Positions 55,478 through 64,000 of a stretch of 64,000 nucleotides of DNA are shown here, piece by piece; within the stretch, counting starts at the first letter, position 1, and each line of letters starts with the position of its first letter. Under the pieces are notes generated by a model. The model was not told where the DNA came from, ran no database searches, and was given only the letters and a program-made list of their open reading frames with translations. The stretch is from contig JADJLL010000018.1 in assembly GCA_016710095.1 (NCBI GenBank), forward strand, positions 1 to 64,000, read 5' to 3'. This stretch comes from Candidatus Eiseniibacteriota bacterium (GTDB taxonomy: Bacteria > Eisenbacteria > RBG-16-71-46). The position numbers were made by a program, and so were the translations under genes.

Positions 55478-57857
55478 TTGGAAAAGGCGATCGACATCAA
55501 GCGTCGGGCACAGCGCTGCATCCAGAACGGCGATCTGGACGGCGCGCTCACCGAATACGAGAAGCTCGTCGGCGGTGAAGAGTCCGACCCCTACAACTTC
55601 GTGCTCCTCGCGGACCTCCTCTACAAGAAGGGGGACCAGACGGGCGCTGCCGAGCGCTATCTGTCCGCCGTCGCGGCGTACGAGAAGTCGTCGCTGTTCA
55701 AGAACGCGATCGCCGTCTGCAAGAAGATGCTGCGGCTGTCGCTTTCTCCCGCGAAGGTGCTCAATTCCCTCGCGCAGCTGCACCTGCTCGACGGACTCGC
55801 CGGCGAAGCGGCCCTCTACTACGTGCAGTACGCCGAGCACATGGTGCGCTCGAGCGCGCCGTCCGAGGCCGCCGAGGCGCTCCGCAAGGCGTTCGACGCC
55901 TGCCAGGACAACCTCAAGGTGCTCGAGCAGCTCTCGGAAGCGTGGCTGCTGGCCGGTGAGAACCCGCGCGCCGCGTCGGTGATGCTCGAGGCGCCGAGCC
56001 ACTACCGCTCGCGCGGTCTCGAGGCCGACGCCGCGCGCTGCACGCTGCGCGAGCGCGGCCCTCCGGCCCTGGCCGAGCCGGTGCAGGCGGCCGCTCCGGC
56101 CGCGCCCGTCGCGCCGGCTGCACCCGCGCCGCAGGCGGCCGTGAGCGAAACCGTGCGATGTGGAGCCGAGCCCCGCCGTGGCGGCGCTCAGTGCCAGGGG
56201 CCGGCAGCTTCACCCGCGCCGGTGCCCCGATCGCCAGCGAACACATCGCGACGCGCAAGCCGTTCGCCGTACGAAGCGCCGGTGGCCGAAGCCCGGCTGC
56301 CGAGACCGCCGGGAGCGCCCCGGCTCGAAGCCGCGCCGAGTTCGAGTCGCACCCGCGCCGGATGGCGCGGCCCGCGTTCGTGGACGATCACGCGGCCTGG
56401 CAGGGTTCGAACTGCCGGACGCCACGATTTCGAGCTCCCGTCCAGCCGACGCTGCACGCGCCCGGCGAGGACGTGCCGACCGCAGGAAGACGCGACCGCG
56501 ACGGGCGAAGACGACTTCGCCGTGACGGAGGCGGAGGCCGAGGCGAGCTTTGGCGCCATCGAGGCCGCGGCGCCGGAGAGCGAAGAAACAGGCGAAGACG
56601 CCGAGGAGCCGGTCTACGAGACCGCGGAGCACGAACCTCGACGTGGTCCCGGCCGAATGGCGGCCGAGCGCGGGGATTCCCGCCGACGCGGCGCCCGAGC
56701 CGGCGGCCGACGTCTACGAGATCACGCTGGACGAGACGTCCGTCGCGGCGTGCCCGCGATCGACATCGACGGAGACGGTCGAGGGCGAGGCCGAACCCAC
56801 CTACGAGATCGCCGAGAGCCGTCCGCCCCGGGTGCCGCGTCGGCCGAGTCGCCCGGCCTGTCGTTCGCGGCCACGTCGGAGCCCATGCCCACCGTCGGTG
56901 CACTCGCCGACGCCGCTCGATCACGTGGAGCAGCTGCTCGCGCGCGCGCAGGAGCATTTCCGCTCAGGCGATCGCGACCTGGCCACCGCCACGCTGTCCG
57001 AGGCCGCCCAGGCGTACGAACGCCTCGGCCGGTTCGACAGTGCCGCCACCATCTATCGCAGTCTCGGCCGCGGCGCGCAGGCGTCGCCGGCCCTCATGGA
57101 ACTCTGGCTCGCCAACTGCGAGCTGCGCCGCGACGCCGCCGAAGCCGCGCAGGTCGCCTGCGAGCTCGGGGACCGCGCACTCAACGACGGCGACGAGCCG
57201 CGCGCACGCAGCTGGTTCGAGCGCGCCATCACCCTGGATGCGGCCAACGAGACGGCCCGCCGCCGGCTGCAGCGGCTGGCCGGGGCCGGCGCCCCGAACA
57301 TGGGCGGCATCGCGATCGCGTCCGCCGCGGCGGTGCCTCCGCCGCCGGCGAACACGGACGCGCCGCCGCCAATCGAGGCGGGCCGGGTCGAGGTGGCGGT
57401 CGGCCGTGCGGAGGCCGTGTCCTTCGATCTGGCCGGCCTGCTGTCCGAGTTCCAGAAGGGCGTGGCCGCGCAACTGGCCGGAGACTCGCAGAGCCATTAC
57501 GATTTGGGCATGACCTATCGCGAGATGGGCCTGCTCGATCAGGCCATCGAATCGTTCCGCGTTGCGCAGGAAGATCCACGCCTCGCACCGCGCGCTCTCG
57601 AAATGGCTGGGCGATGCCTGGCCGACCAGGGACGGCACCACGAAGCGTGCGGGGAGTTCCGCCGCGCGCTGGCGTTGCCGGGCGTCGGTCCCGACAACGA
57701 TGCGGAGCTTCGCTTCCACCTCGGTCACTCGCTCGCGGAGTCCGGGCAGTTGGCGGAGGCGCTCGGCGAGTACGAACGAGTCACCACCGCGATGCCCGGA
57801 TTCGAGGACGTGGACGATCGCATCGTCGCGCTTCGCCGGGTGCTGGGGCAGGCATGA
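55478..57857 (+). CDS. TPR-repeat protein with a disordered acidic middle, several frameshifts
   Basis: Starts at TTG (55478), with GGGGAGAG upstream. The N-terminal about 190 residues are TPR-like helices (MEKAIDIKRRAQRCIQNGDLDGALTEYEKLV, AERYLSAVAAYEKSS). A low-complexity Ala/Pro and acidic region follows (EDDFAVTEAEAEASFGAIE, DVYEITLDETSV). The C-terminal part from about 56915 is again TPR (DHVEQLLARAQEHFRSGDRDLATATL; QSHYDLGMTYREMGLLDQAIESFRVAQ). From about 56060 to 56915 coding character moves among all three frames at least six times, so the exact middle cannot be given. The terminal TPR part resembles scaffold proteins of the pilus or gliding apparatus. The PHP gene overlaps its stop (ATGA). 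Confidence 0.75.
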
Positions 57858-58696
57858 CCAGCGCGCGGCCTGCCCACACGGGTGGCCGCAGGGTGGACCT
57901 GCACGCGCACACGATCTTCAGCGACGGCCAGCTCTCGCCGGAAGAGCTCGTCGAACTGGCGGCCTCGCGGCCTGGTCGTCCGCTCGGCGTCACCGACCAC
58001 GACACCGTCGAAGGCATCACCCGCGCGTTGGCGGCGGGTGAGGGCCGCGTGCGCATCGTGCCCGGCATCGAGATCTCCTCGTCGCTCGACGGCCACGACC
58101 TGCACGTGCTCGGCTACTTCATCGACGCGCAGAGCGAATCGCTGCTCGAGCGTCTCGCGTCGTTCCGCGAGGAACGCCGTCAGCGCGCCCAGGCGATCAT
58201 GGAACGCCTGCGCGAGCTGGGCTGCCCGGTCGACGAGCACGCGGTGTTCGCGGCGGCGGAGCCCGGCGTGGTCGGCCGCCCGCACGTGGCGCACGCGCTC
58301 GTGCGCGCGGGGCACGTGCCCAGCGTCGAGGCCGCGTTCCAGCAGTACCTCGGGCCGCGCGGGCGCGCGTTCGTGCAGCGCCCGGCGTTCCACACCGAGG
58401 AAGCGATCGCGTGCATCCGCGAAGCGGGAGGGGCGAGCGTGCTCGCGCATCCCGGCGCGCATCTCGCGGTACACATCGTCGAACGGCTGAAGGACGCCGG
58501 TCTCGACGGCATCGAGGTGTGGCATCCGGTGCACGGCGGCAACGCCGTGAGGCACTGGCGCGAGGTCGCGCAGCGGCTGCAGCTCATCCCGAGCGGCGGC
58601 TCCGACTTCCACGGCACGCACCGAGGCGCGGGGCTCGGCGACATGCCGGTGCCCGAGCGCACGGTCGAACAGTTGCAGGCGGCGTCGCGGCGTTGA
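57854..58696 (+). CDS. PHP-domain phosphoesterase (RNase AM/YciV-like)
   Basis: A 280-residue protein beginning at the ATG that overlaps the TPR gene stop. PHP metal-site motifs: DLHAHTIFSDG, TDHDTVEG, PGIEIS, VLAHPGAH and GSDFHG. The layout (a long helical insert between about residues 95 and 150) is that of the YciV/TrpH family, whose Escherichia coli member (RNase AM) trims 5' ends of rRNA and which also hydrolyses 3',5'-nucleoside bisphosphates. Its specific target here is unknown. A promoter for the next gene overlaps its stop codon. Confidence 0.88.
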   Translation: MTSARPAHTGGRRVDLHAHTIFSDGQLSPEELVELAASRPGRPLGVTDHDTVEGITRALAAGEGRVRIVPGIEISSSLDGHDLHVLGYFIDAQSESLLERLASFREERRQRAQAIMERLRELGCPVDEHAVFAAAEPGVVGRPHVAHALVRAGHVPSVEAAFQQYLGPRGRAFVQRPAFHTEEAIACIREAGGASVLAHPGAHLAVHIVERLKDAGLDGIEVWHPVHGGNAVRHWREVAQRLQLIPSGGSDFHGTHRGAGLGDMPVPERTVEQLQAASRR

Positions 58697-58722
58697 CGTG
58701 CGGAGAGCGGCGCGACTAACCT
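58693..58722 (+). promoter_or_regulatory. Promoter-like site of the outer-membrane protein gene
   Basis: TTGACG (58693-58698), 18-nt spacer, TAACCT (58717-58722). The -35 box overlaps the PHP gene stop codon. Transcription would start near 58729, leaving a leader of about 34 bases to the proposed ATT start at 58763. Confidence 0.5.
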
Positions 58723-58762
58723 GCCGCTCGTCCCCGTTCCCACCCCGTCGGAGAGCGATCCC

Positions 58763-60529
58763 ATTCGCCTGCGTTCCGCGTTTTTCGCCGCCGCCGTGCT
58801 GTCGCTGACGCCGTTCGTCGCGTCGGCCGAATCGCCCGCGGCCGGTTCCACGGTCTCATCGCTTCCCGCGTGGTGGTCCGCGCCGGGCCGTGCGGGATGG
58901 ACACCCGACGCCGTGCAGAGCGGCGGCATGCCGTGGACCTTCGCCGGGATCACCGCGGGCGCGTGGCGCATCGAGGATCCCTTCGCGCCGGCCGCGGTGC
59001 ACTTCGGTGGACTGCCCGAAGCGCAGGCGCCGATCGCCTGGTACGACACGGTGCGCGTGTCGATCGGCGAAGGCGGCGCGTGGACGGGCTTCGGCGCCGG
59101 AGTCGTCACCGCGGACGCGGGCATGCGTCCGCCGAGCACGAAGCAGCCGCGCGCGGTGTTCACGCTCGCGAACGGTGACGGCGGCGTGGAGCGCAACGGC
59201 ATCCTGCTTTCACGCGGCGACGAGCGGTCGTGGCTGCGCGTGGGCACCTCGACCGGACGCCGCGGCGGCATCGCCGACATGGGGCCGGGCGCGGATCACC
59301 TCTGGGGCTTCGACGCCGGCGCGCGACGCGGCGACCACGTGTTCACCGCACGCTTCGCGCAGCGCGGGCTGGGGGAGTCGCAGCGCTCGAGCGAGGCCGG
59401 CCTCGGCGAGAGCGGCCGCGGCGCGAACGGTTCGTTCGCGTGGGACTGGCGCCGTGAAGGCTGGGCGCAGGGCGTGAAGGTGTCGCGCGCGTACGACCAG
59501 CGCACGTCGTTCGTGCTCGGAGGGGGCAGCACGTTCTCCGTGCGCGATTCGTGGACGAACTCGGCCGAGTGGACGGCCGAACACGCGCGGGGCGGACGCA
59601 CGCTCGACACACGTGTCGCCTGGAGCGAGAGCCACGCACGGCGCGCGACGAATCGCGTGGCGGGTGCGTCGGATTGGGATCACACGGCGTGGGCCGCGGT
59701 GCGTGCGCGCCAGCCGGTGCTCGGTGGGCAGGGAGAAGTCGCGCTGGGCGGTGGCTGGGACGGCGCCATGTCGCGAAAGGCGGAACGTTGGCAGCTCTCG
59801 CCTTCGGCCGCGTGGCGGCGTGGCGAGCGCGTGCGCTGGCGCGCCTTCGGCGAGCGTGCGCTGACGCCGATCTGGACGGACCTCGACGCGGCCTCGGGCC
59901 AGCGCTCGTTCATGCAGGACGTGTGGGTCGGCGGCATCGAAGCGGGAGCGGGCACCCACGGGCGCACGTGGGAGGCGGGGGTTTCCGCCGGCAGCGTGGG
60001 AGGGCGCGCGCTGGCCGCGCGGTATCCCGTGCGCGACGTCGCGATGCGCATCGGCTGGCTTGCGGACTCGAAGCGCTACGGGTTCGCGCTCGCGCAAGCG
60101 TCGGGCACGTGGGGGTGGCGCGCGCTCGGTGGCGATGCGCGTGGCTACGCCATGGTGCGTGACGAGAGCACCGAGCAGCCGAGCGTGGATCCGGCGTACG
60201 GCGGTGTGGTGGGAGCGACCGCCGCGTTCAAGCTGTTCACCGGCGATCTCGCGGTGCGGTTGCGCGCCGACGCCGCGTGGGTCGGTGAACGATGGACGGA
60301 GGCGCTCGTGCCCGGCTTCGAGGACCGCGCGCTTCCGGGCTACGCGACGTTCGGCGTCGGAGCTCGTGTCGGAGTCGGGGACGTGACGATGCTGTTCCGC
60401 CTCGACGGGCTCGAGAACGAACGCCACCCGCTGCCGTGGCTCGATCAGGGCGCGTCTCCCGATCTCGTGCTCGCGCGGGACTCGGGCCGGCGCTTTCGCT
60501 TCGAGATGAGCTGGCCGCTGCTCAACTAG
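58763..60529 (+). CDS. Predicted outer-membrane beta-barrel protein, proposed ATT start
   Basis: Starting at ATT (58763) gives 588 residues and a full signal peptide, I-R-L-R-S-A-F-F-A-A-A-V-L-S-L-T-P then cleavage after ASA. GGAGAG lies eight bases upstream. The first standard start, the GTG at 58796, would leave only half a signal peptide. The mature protein is composed of alternating beta strands rich in W, R and G (SFAWDWRREGWAQGVKVSRAYD; ALTPIWTDLDAASGQRSF), and ends in LLN after FRFEMSWP, typical of a barrel. No enzyme domain is seen. It may be a porin or a scaffold for the surface system; ATT could also be a sequencing error for ATG. Confidence 0.68.
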   Translation: MRLRSAFFAAAVLSLTPFVASAESPAAGSTVSSLPAWWSAPGRAGWTPDAVQSGGMPWTFAGITAGAWRIEDPFAPAAVHFGGLPEAQAPIAWYDTVRVSIGEGGAWTGFGAGVVTADAGMRPPSTKQPRAVFTLANGDGGVERNGILLSRGDERSWLRVGTSTGRRGGIADMGPGADHLWGFDAGARRGDHVFTARFAQRGLGESQRSSEAGLGESGRGANGSFAWDWRREGWAQGVKVSRAYDQRTSFVLGGGSTFSVRDSWTNSAEWTAEHARGGRTLDTRVAWSESHARRATNRVAGASDWDHTAWAAVRARQPVLGGQGEVALGGGWDGAMSRKAERWQLSPSAAWRRGERVRWRAFGERALTPIWTDLDAASGQRSFMQDVWVGGIEAGAGTHGRTWEAGVSAGSVGGRALAARYPVRDVAMRIGWLADSKRYGFALAQASGTWGWRALGGDARGYAMVRDESTEQPSVDPAYGGVVGATAAFKLFTGDLAVRLRADAAWVGERWTEALVPGFEDRALPGYATFGVGARVGVGDVTMLFRLDGLENERHPLPWLDQGASPDLVLARDSGRRFRFEMSWPLLN

Positions 60530-60591
60530 CGGTCGCGGCCTCCGGCCGCGCGGTGGTCGCCCGGCTTCCCTCACGCCCCCGCGGATGTCGC

Positions 60592-61041
60592 ATGCTCGAT
60601 CTCACTCCTTCGGAACGGCGTGGCCTGCTCGTGCTCCTGCTGCTGGCCGCCCTCGGGGCGGGCTGGGACCTGGCGCACCTGAAGGCGGTCCCGGCGCCGG
60701 AGCTCGGGCCGGAGCCTCGCCCGGCCGCCGCGGGAGCCGTGACCGACGGCCCCGCGCCCGGTTCCGCTGGCGAGGGGCGCCCGCCGGTCGCCCCGCCCTC
60801 CGGGCCGATCGACCTCAACCGGGCGACCGCGTCCCAGCTGGACGCCCTGCCCGGCATCGGCCCGGTGCTCGCCGGCCGGATCGTCGAACAACGGGCGAAG
60901 CAGGGGGCATTTCGGTCGGTGGACGAACTGCTCGCCGTCCGCGGCATCGGTCCGCGGTTGTTCGAGCGGCTCCGTCCCCTCGTGACGTGCGAGCGGGCGG
61001 GACGCACGGCCGCCGCCGAGTCGCTGCAGTTCGCACGCTGA
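60592..61041 (+). CDS. ComEA-like helix-hairpin-helix DNA-binding protein
   Basis: A 149-residue protein. A single N-terminal membrane anchor (RRGLLVLLLLAALGAGW, about residues 8-25) is followed by a proline-rich linker and two HhH motifs (SQLDALPGIGPVLAGRIVEQR and DELLAVRGIGPRLFERLRPL), the ComEA arrangement. ComEA binds incoming DNA in the periplasm and pulls it through the outer membrane with type IV pili. The pilB-pilT genes are directly downstream. It is separated from the upstream barrel gene by 62 bases. I chose ATG at 60592 because it fits the membrane anchor. Confidence 0.85.
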   Translation: MLDLTPSERRGLLVLLLLAALGAGWDLAHLKAVPAPELGPEPRPAAAGAVTDGPAPGSAGEGRPPVAPPSGPIDLNRATASQLDALPGIGPVLAGRIVEQRAKQGAFRSVDELLAVRGIGPRLFERLRPLVTCERAGRTAAAESLQFAR

Positions 61042-61252
61042 CGCGTGCACCGACCTTGCAGTTTTCGCTTCAGTCCGAGAGAGGGCCGTCCCGATAACCC
61101 CGTCGGGTCATGCCATGCATGCAGTTGCGCCCGCGCTTTCGAGGGCAGGTTGCACGGCATGCCGATTGCGGACGGGCCCGCGGCCCGCGCGCGAGAGCGC
61201 GCACCGTGTGCATGGACGCTCCGTTGCCCGGTCTCTCTCTCGGGATGGACAC

Positions 61253-62950
61253 TTGGTCGAAGACATCGGACAAAAACTCCTCGAAGCGCAACTGATCGAC
61301 GGGAATGCCCTGCAGAAGGCGGCGCTCCAGCAGAAGACGGCTGGCGGCACCGTGACGGGCAACCTCGTGAAGATCGGAGCGCTCTCCGAAGAGACGCTGC
61401 TCGACTTCTTGTCGAAGCACTACAACGTGCCCGCGATCGACCTGAAAGGGTTCGAACCGGACCCGGCTCTGACGCGCCTGATTCCCGGTGACGTCGCGAG
61501 CAAGTTCATGGCGCTGCCGGTGTCCAAGTCGGGACGCCGCCTCGTCGTGGCGATGGCGAATCCCTCCAACATCTTCGCGATCGACGACATCAAGTTCATC
61601 ACGGGCTACGAGGTCGAGCCGCACGTCGCCTCGGAAGCCGCGGTGAAGAAGGCGCTCGATCGCGCCTACGACTCGGCCGGCACCATGGCCGACGTCATGA
61701 AGAACATGGAGGAGGACCTCGACGTCGTCGACGAGGACGACTCCGCCGCGGAAAACGACGCGGGCCTCGGCCAGGTCAACGACGCTCCGATCGTCAAGCT
61801 CGTGAACTCGCTCATCGCGGACGCGGTGCGCAAGGGCGCCTCCGACATCCACATCGAGCCCTACGAAAAGACGATGCGCGTGCGCTTCCGCATCGACGGC
61901 TCGCTGCAGGAGATGATGGCGCCGCCGTACAAGTTCAAGGCGGCGATCACGTCGCGCCTGAAGATCATGGCCGACCTCGACATCGCCGAACGCCGCGTGC
62001 CGCAGGACGGCCGCATCAAGATCAAGGTCATCAACCGCACGATCGACCTTCGCGTGAACTCGCTGCCCACGATCTTCGGCGAGAAGATCGTCATGCGAAT
62101 CCTCGACAAGACGAACCTCAACATCGATCTCGAGAAGCTCGGCTTCGAACCGAAGTCCATGAAGGACTTCATCGCGGCCATTCTCAATCCCTACGGCATG
62201 GTGCTCGTCACCGGCCCGACCGGCTCCGGCAAGACGACGACGCTGTACTCGGCGCTGTCGCGCGTGAACACGCCCGAAGTGAACGTGATGACCGCCGAGG
62301 ACCCGGTCGAGTACAACCTCGACGGCATCAACCAGGTGCTCGTGAACGACGGCGTCGGCCTGACGTTCTCCGCGGCGCTCAAGGCGTTCCTGCGGCAGGA
62401 CCCCAACATCATCATGGTCGGCGAAATCCGCGACATCGACACCGCGGGCATCGCCACGAAGGCCGCCCTCACGGGCCACCTCGTGCTTTCGACCCTGCAC
62501 ACGAACGACGCGCCCAGCTCGATCGGCCGTCTGATCGACATGGGCATCGAGCCGTTCCTCGTGGCGTCGTCCGTGAACCTGATCCTCGCGCAGCGGCTCG
62601 TGCGCAAGGTCTGCGCGTCGTGCCGCAAGCCCGCCGTGCTGACCGAGGAGATCCTCGAGGAACTGCAGCTCGACCCGGCGGATCTCGCGGGCGCGAACAT
62701 CGTCGAGGGCGAGGGCTGCGTCGAGTGCAACAACACCGGCTACCGCGGCCGCGCCGGCGTGTACGAAGTGATGGCGATCACGCCTGCGCTGCGGGACCTG
62801 ATCCTGCAGCGCGCGTCGTCCATCGAGATCAAGCGCACGGCCATCGAGGGCGGAATGCTCACGCTGCGCCGCGACGCATTGCAGAAGTTGAAGCGGGGGA
62901 TCACCTCCGTCGAGGAAGTACTCAAGGAAACCGCTGCCGACAAGCTGTAA
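61253..62950 (+). CDS. pilB: Type IV pilus assembly ATPase PilB (GspE family)
   Basis: A 565-residue hexameric ATPase that drives pilus extension. The start is taken at TTG (61253; LVEDIGQKLLEAQLIDGNAL), the expected first helix; upstream frame is arginine-rich. The MshEN/GspE_N domain is at residues 1-150, followed by an acidic linker. The motor has HIEPYEK, Walker A GPTGSGKTTT (residues 321-330), NVMTAEDPVEY (Asp box), PNIIMVGEIRD (Walker B) and HLVLSTLHTND (His box). A tetracysteine zinc site (CASCRKP ... CVECNNTGYRGR) is typical of the PilB/GspE extension ATPases. The 211-base leader contains a 6-bp GC hairpin with a GAGA loop (61187-61202) and no other element I can identify. Confidence 0.95.
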   Translation: MVEDIGQKLLEAQLIDGNALQKAALQQKTAGGTVTGNLVKIGALSEETLLDFLSKHYNVPAIDLKGFEPDPALTRLIPGDVASKFMALPVSKSGRRLVVAMANPSNIFAIDDIKFITGYEVEPHVASEAAVKKALDRAYDSAGTMADVMKNMEEDLDVVDEDDSAAENDAGLGQVNDAPIVKLVNSLIADAVRKGASDIHIEPYEKTMRVRFRIDGSLQEMMAPPYKFKAAITSRLKIMADLDIAERRVPQDGRIKIKVINRTIDLRVNSLPTIFGEKIVMRILDKTNLNIDLEKLGFEPKSMKDFIAAILNPYGMVLVTGPTGSGKTTTLYSALSRVNTPEVNVMTAEDPVEYNLDGINQVLVNDGVGLTFSAALKAFLRQDPNIIMVGEIRDIDTAGIATKAALTGHLVLSTLHTNDAPSSIGRLIDMGIEPFLVASSVNLILAQRLVRKVCASCRKPAVLTEEILEELQLDPADLAGANIVEGEGCVECNNTGYRGRAGVYEVMAITPALRDLILQRASSIEIKRTAIEGGMLTLRRDALQKLKRGITSVEEVLKETAADKL

Positions 62951-62983
62951 GGCCGACGGAAGCCCCACAAACCCGAGGTACAC

Positions 62984-64000
62984 ATGCCGGAACTGACTCT
63001 GCGGCAGCTGCTCGAAGACATGGTCCAGCGCAAAGCGTCGGACCTTCACGTCACGGCGGGCGTGCCGCCCGAACTGCGCATCGACGGTTCGATCACGCCG
63101 ACCGAGTACGAGGTGCTGTCGCCGGAGAAGTGTGCGTCGCTCGCCTACAGCGTGCTGTCGGACGAGCAGCGCAAGCGCTTCGAGACGACGAAGGAGCTCG
63201 ACTTCTCCTTCGGCGTGAAGGGGCTGTCGCGCTTCCGCGCGAACGTGTTCCTGCAGCGCGGCGTCGTGTCCATGGCGATCCGGCAGATTCCGTACGAGAT
63301 CCTGGCCATGGAAGGGCTGGGGCTCCCGCACGTCGTGCGTGAGTTCACGAACCGCCAGAAGGGCCTGATCCTCGTGACCGGCCCCACGGGCAGCGGCAAG
63401 TCCACGACGCTGGCGGCGATGCTCGACAAGATCAACGCGACTCGTCAGAGCCACATCATGACGATCGAGGATCCGATCGAGTACATCCACCACCACAAGA
63501 AGTGCATCGTCAATCAGCGCGAAGTCGGCGCGGACACCGCGTCGTTCCCGACCGCGCTCAAGTACGTGCTGCGCCAGGACCCGGACATCATCCTCATCGG
63601 CGAAATGCGCGACCTCGAGACGATCGAGGCGGCGCTGACGATCGCCGAGACGGGCCACCTGGTGTTCGCGACGCTGCACACGAACTCCACGTACGAGGCG
63701 GTCAACCGCATCGTGGACGTGTTCCCGTCCGACCAGCAGAAGCAGATCCTGACCCAGCTCGCGTTCACGCTCGAAGGCGTGATGACGCAGCAGCTCGTCC
63801 CGCGCAGCCGCGGCACCGGCCGGATCCTCTGCGCGGAGGTGCTCGTGTGCACGCCCGCGATCAAGGCCGTCATCCGCGAAGGCAAGATCCACCAGATCTA
63901 CAGCCTCATGCAGGCGGGCCAGAAGTACGGCATGCAGACCATGAACCAGGCGCTCCTCACGGCGGTGCTCGACAAGCACCTGACCGCCGAGGACGCGCTC
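62984..64000 (+). CDS. pilT: Type IV pilus retraction ATPase PilT, 3' end outside window
   Basis: At least 339 residues; the window ends inside the gene. It begins MPELTLRQLLEDMVQRKASDLHVTAG. Walker A GPTGSGKSTT is at residues 133-142; HIMTIEDPIEYIH (Asp box), LRQDPDIILIGEMRDLETI (Walker B) and GHLVFATLHTNST (His box) follow, and the AIRQIP linker is present. There is no zinc site, as expected for PilT and unlike PilB. It retracts pili to drive twitching and DNA uptake. The AGGT of CCGAGGTA lies a few bases before the ATG. The gene follows pilB by 33 bases, so an extension/retraction pair is probably co-transcribed. The missing C-terminus should hold the AIRNLIRE-type helix (AIKAVIREGK is already present). 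Confidence 0.95.
   Translation, partial: MPELTLRQLLEDMVQRKASDLHVTAGVPPELRIDGSITPTEYEVLSPEKCASLAYSVLSDEQRKRFETTKELDFSFGVKGLSRFRANVFLQRGVVSMAIRQIPYEILAMEGLGLPHVVREFTNRQKGLILVTGPTGSGKSTTLAAMLDKINATRQSHIMTIEDPIEYIHHHKKCIVNQREVGADTASFPTALKYVLRQDPDIILIGEMRDLETIEAALTIAETGHLVFATLHTNSTYEAVNRIVDVFPSDQQKQILTQLAFTLEGVMTQQLVPRSRGTGRILCAEVLVCTPAIKAVIREGKIHQIYSLMQAGQKYGMQTMNQALLTAVLDKHLTAEDAL

Noticed and set aside
61042..61252. A riboswitch (for example for cyclic di-GMP) in the pilB leader
   Set aside because: The leader is GC-rich and contains only a short hairpin with a GAGA loop; no conserved core of a known riboswitch class is visible.
1..64000. CRISPR arrays, insertion sequences, prophage or integrase genes
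   Set aside because: I found no tandem direct repeats with spacers, no terminal inverted repeats flanking a transposase and no phage structural genes; composition is uniform across the window.

Overview
The window is 64 kb of very GC-rich, gene-dense bacterial DNA. It has about 40 protein genes, one tRNA-Glu, and no rRNA, CRISPR array, insertion sequence or prophage that I can see. The best guess at the source is an uncultured member of the FCB/Eisenbacteria-like lineages. The reasons are a PorU-like (C25, gingipain-family) protease next to a PorV-like outer-membrane protein, several secreted proteins ending in a FlgD-Ig/type-A-sorting-like C-terminal domain, many outer-membrane beta proteins, and ATGA/GTGA-overlapped operons. 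The taxonomic call is inference.

Layout. 1-1.4 kb: a sugar/aminoglycoside-type kinase fused to a RapZ C-terminal domain (minus). 1.6-4.8 kb: serine hydrolase, CPBP membrane protease, methyltransferase. 5.0-6.5 kb: secreted glycoside-hydrolase-like beta-propeller. 6.5-12.2 kb (minus): small unknown protein, hybrid histidine kinase, Tat-exported PhoD-like phosphatase, YkgJ-type cysteine-cluster protein. 12.4-15.2 kb: secreted PPC-domain protein, tiny zinc-ribbon protein, RhtA-like exporter, tRNA-Glu. 15.2-19.0 kb (minus): ExeA-like ATPase joined to a SPOR domain, pyrE, polysaccharide deacetylase. 19.1-25.5 kb: secreted subtilase, FN3 lipoprotein (minus), M23 peptidase. 25.6-30.3 kb: dnaE, accA, Trm112-like protein. 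30.3-47.1 kb: a surface/secretion block with a PorU-like protease, a PorV-like protein, an M6 protease, two paired DUF5683-like proteins, a beta-propeller protein, a 1126-residue outer-membrane protein and an Omp85/TamA-like protein. 47.1-55.4 kb: dinG-like helicase, hutH, hutU, hutI and bifunctional ftcD. 55.5-64 kb: TPR protein, PHP phosphoesterase, outer-membrane protein, ComEA, PilB, PilT (cut by the right edge).

Working together. The hut genes with ftcD form a complete histidine-to-glutamate route that yields one-carbon folate. The PorU/PorV-like pair, with cargo-like proteins ending in sorting-like domains at 5-6.5, 19-22.8 and 35.8-39.2 kb, suggests a type IX-like secretion and attachment machinery. 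ComEA, PilB and PilT point to type IV pili and DNA uptake.

Sequence quality matters here. At least eight otherwise conserved genes carry single-base frame changes, mostly in short G/C runs, and two dense clusters lie in the PorU-like gene (31.3-34.0 kb) and the TPR gene (56.1-56.9 kb). The indispensable accA is affected too, so most are probably consensus errors rather than real gene decay. Promoter-like sites sharing a TTGAC/TTGAA box, an 18-nt spacer and a TANNNT-like box recur in front of several transcription units.
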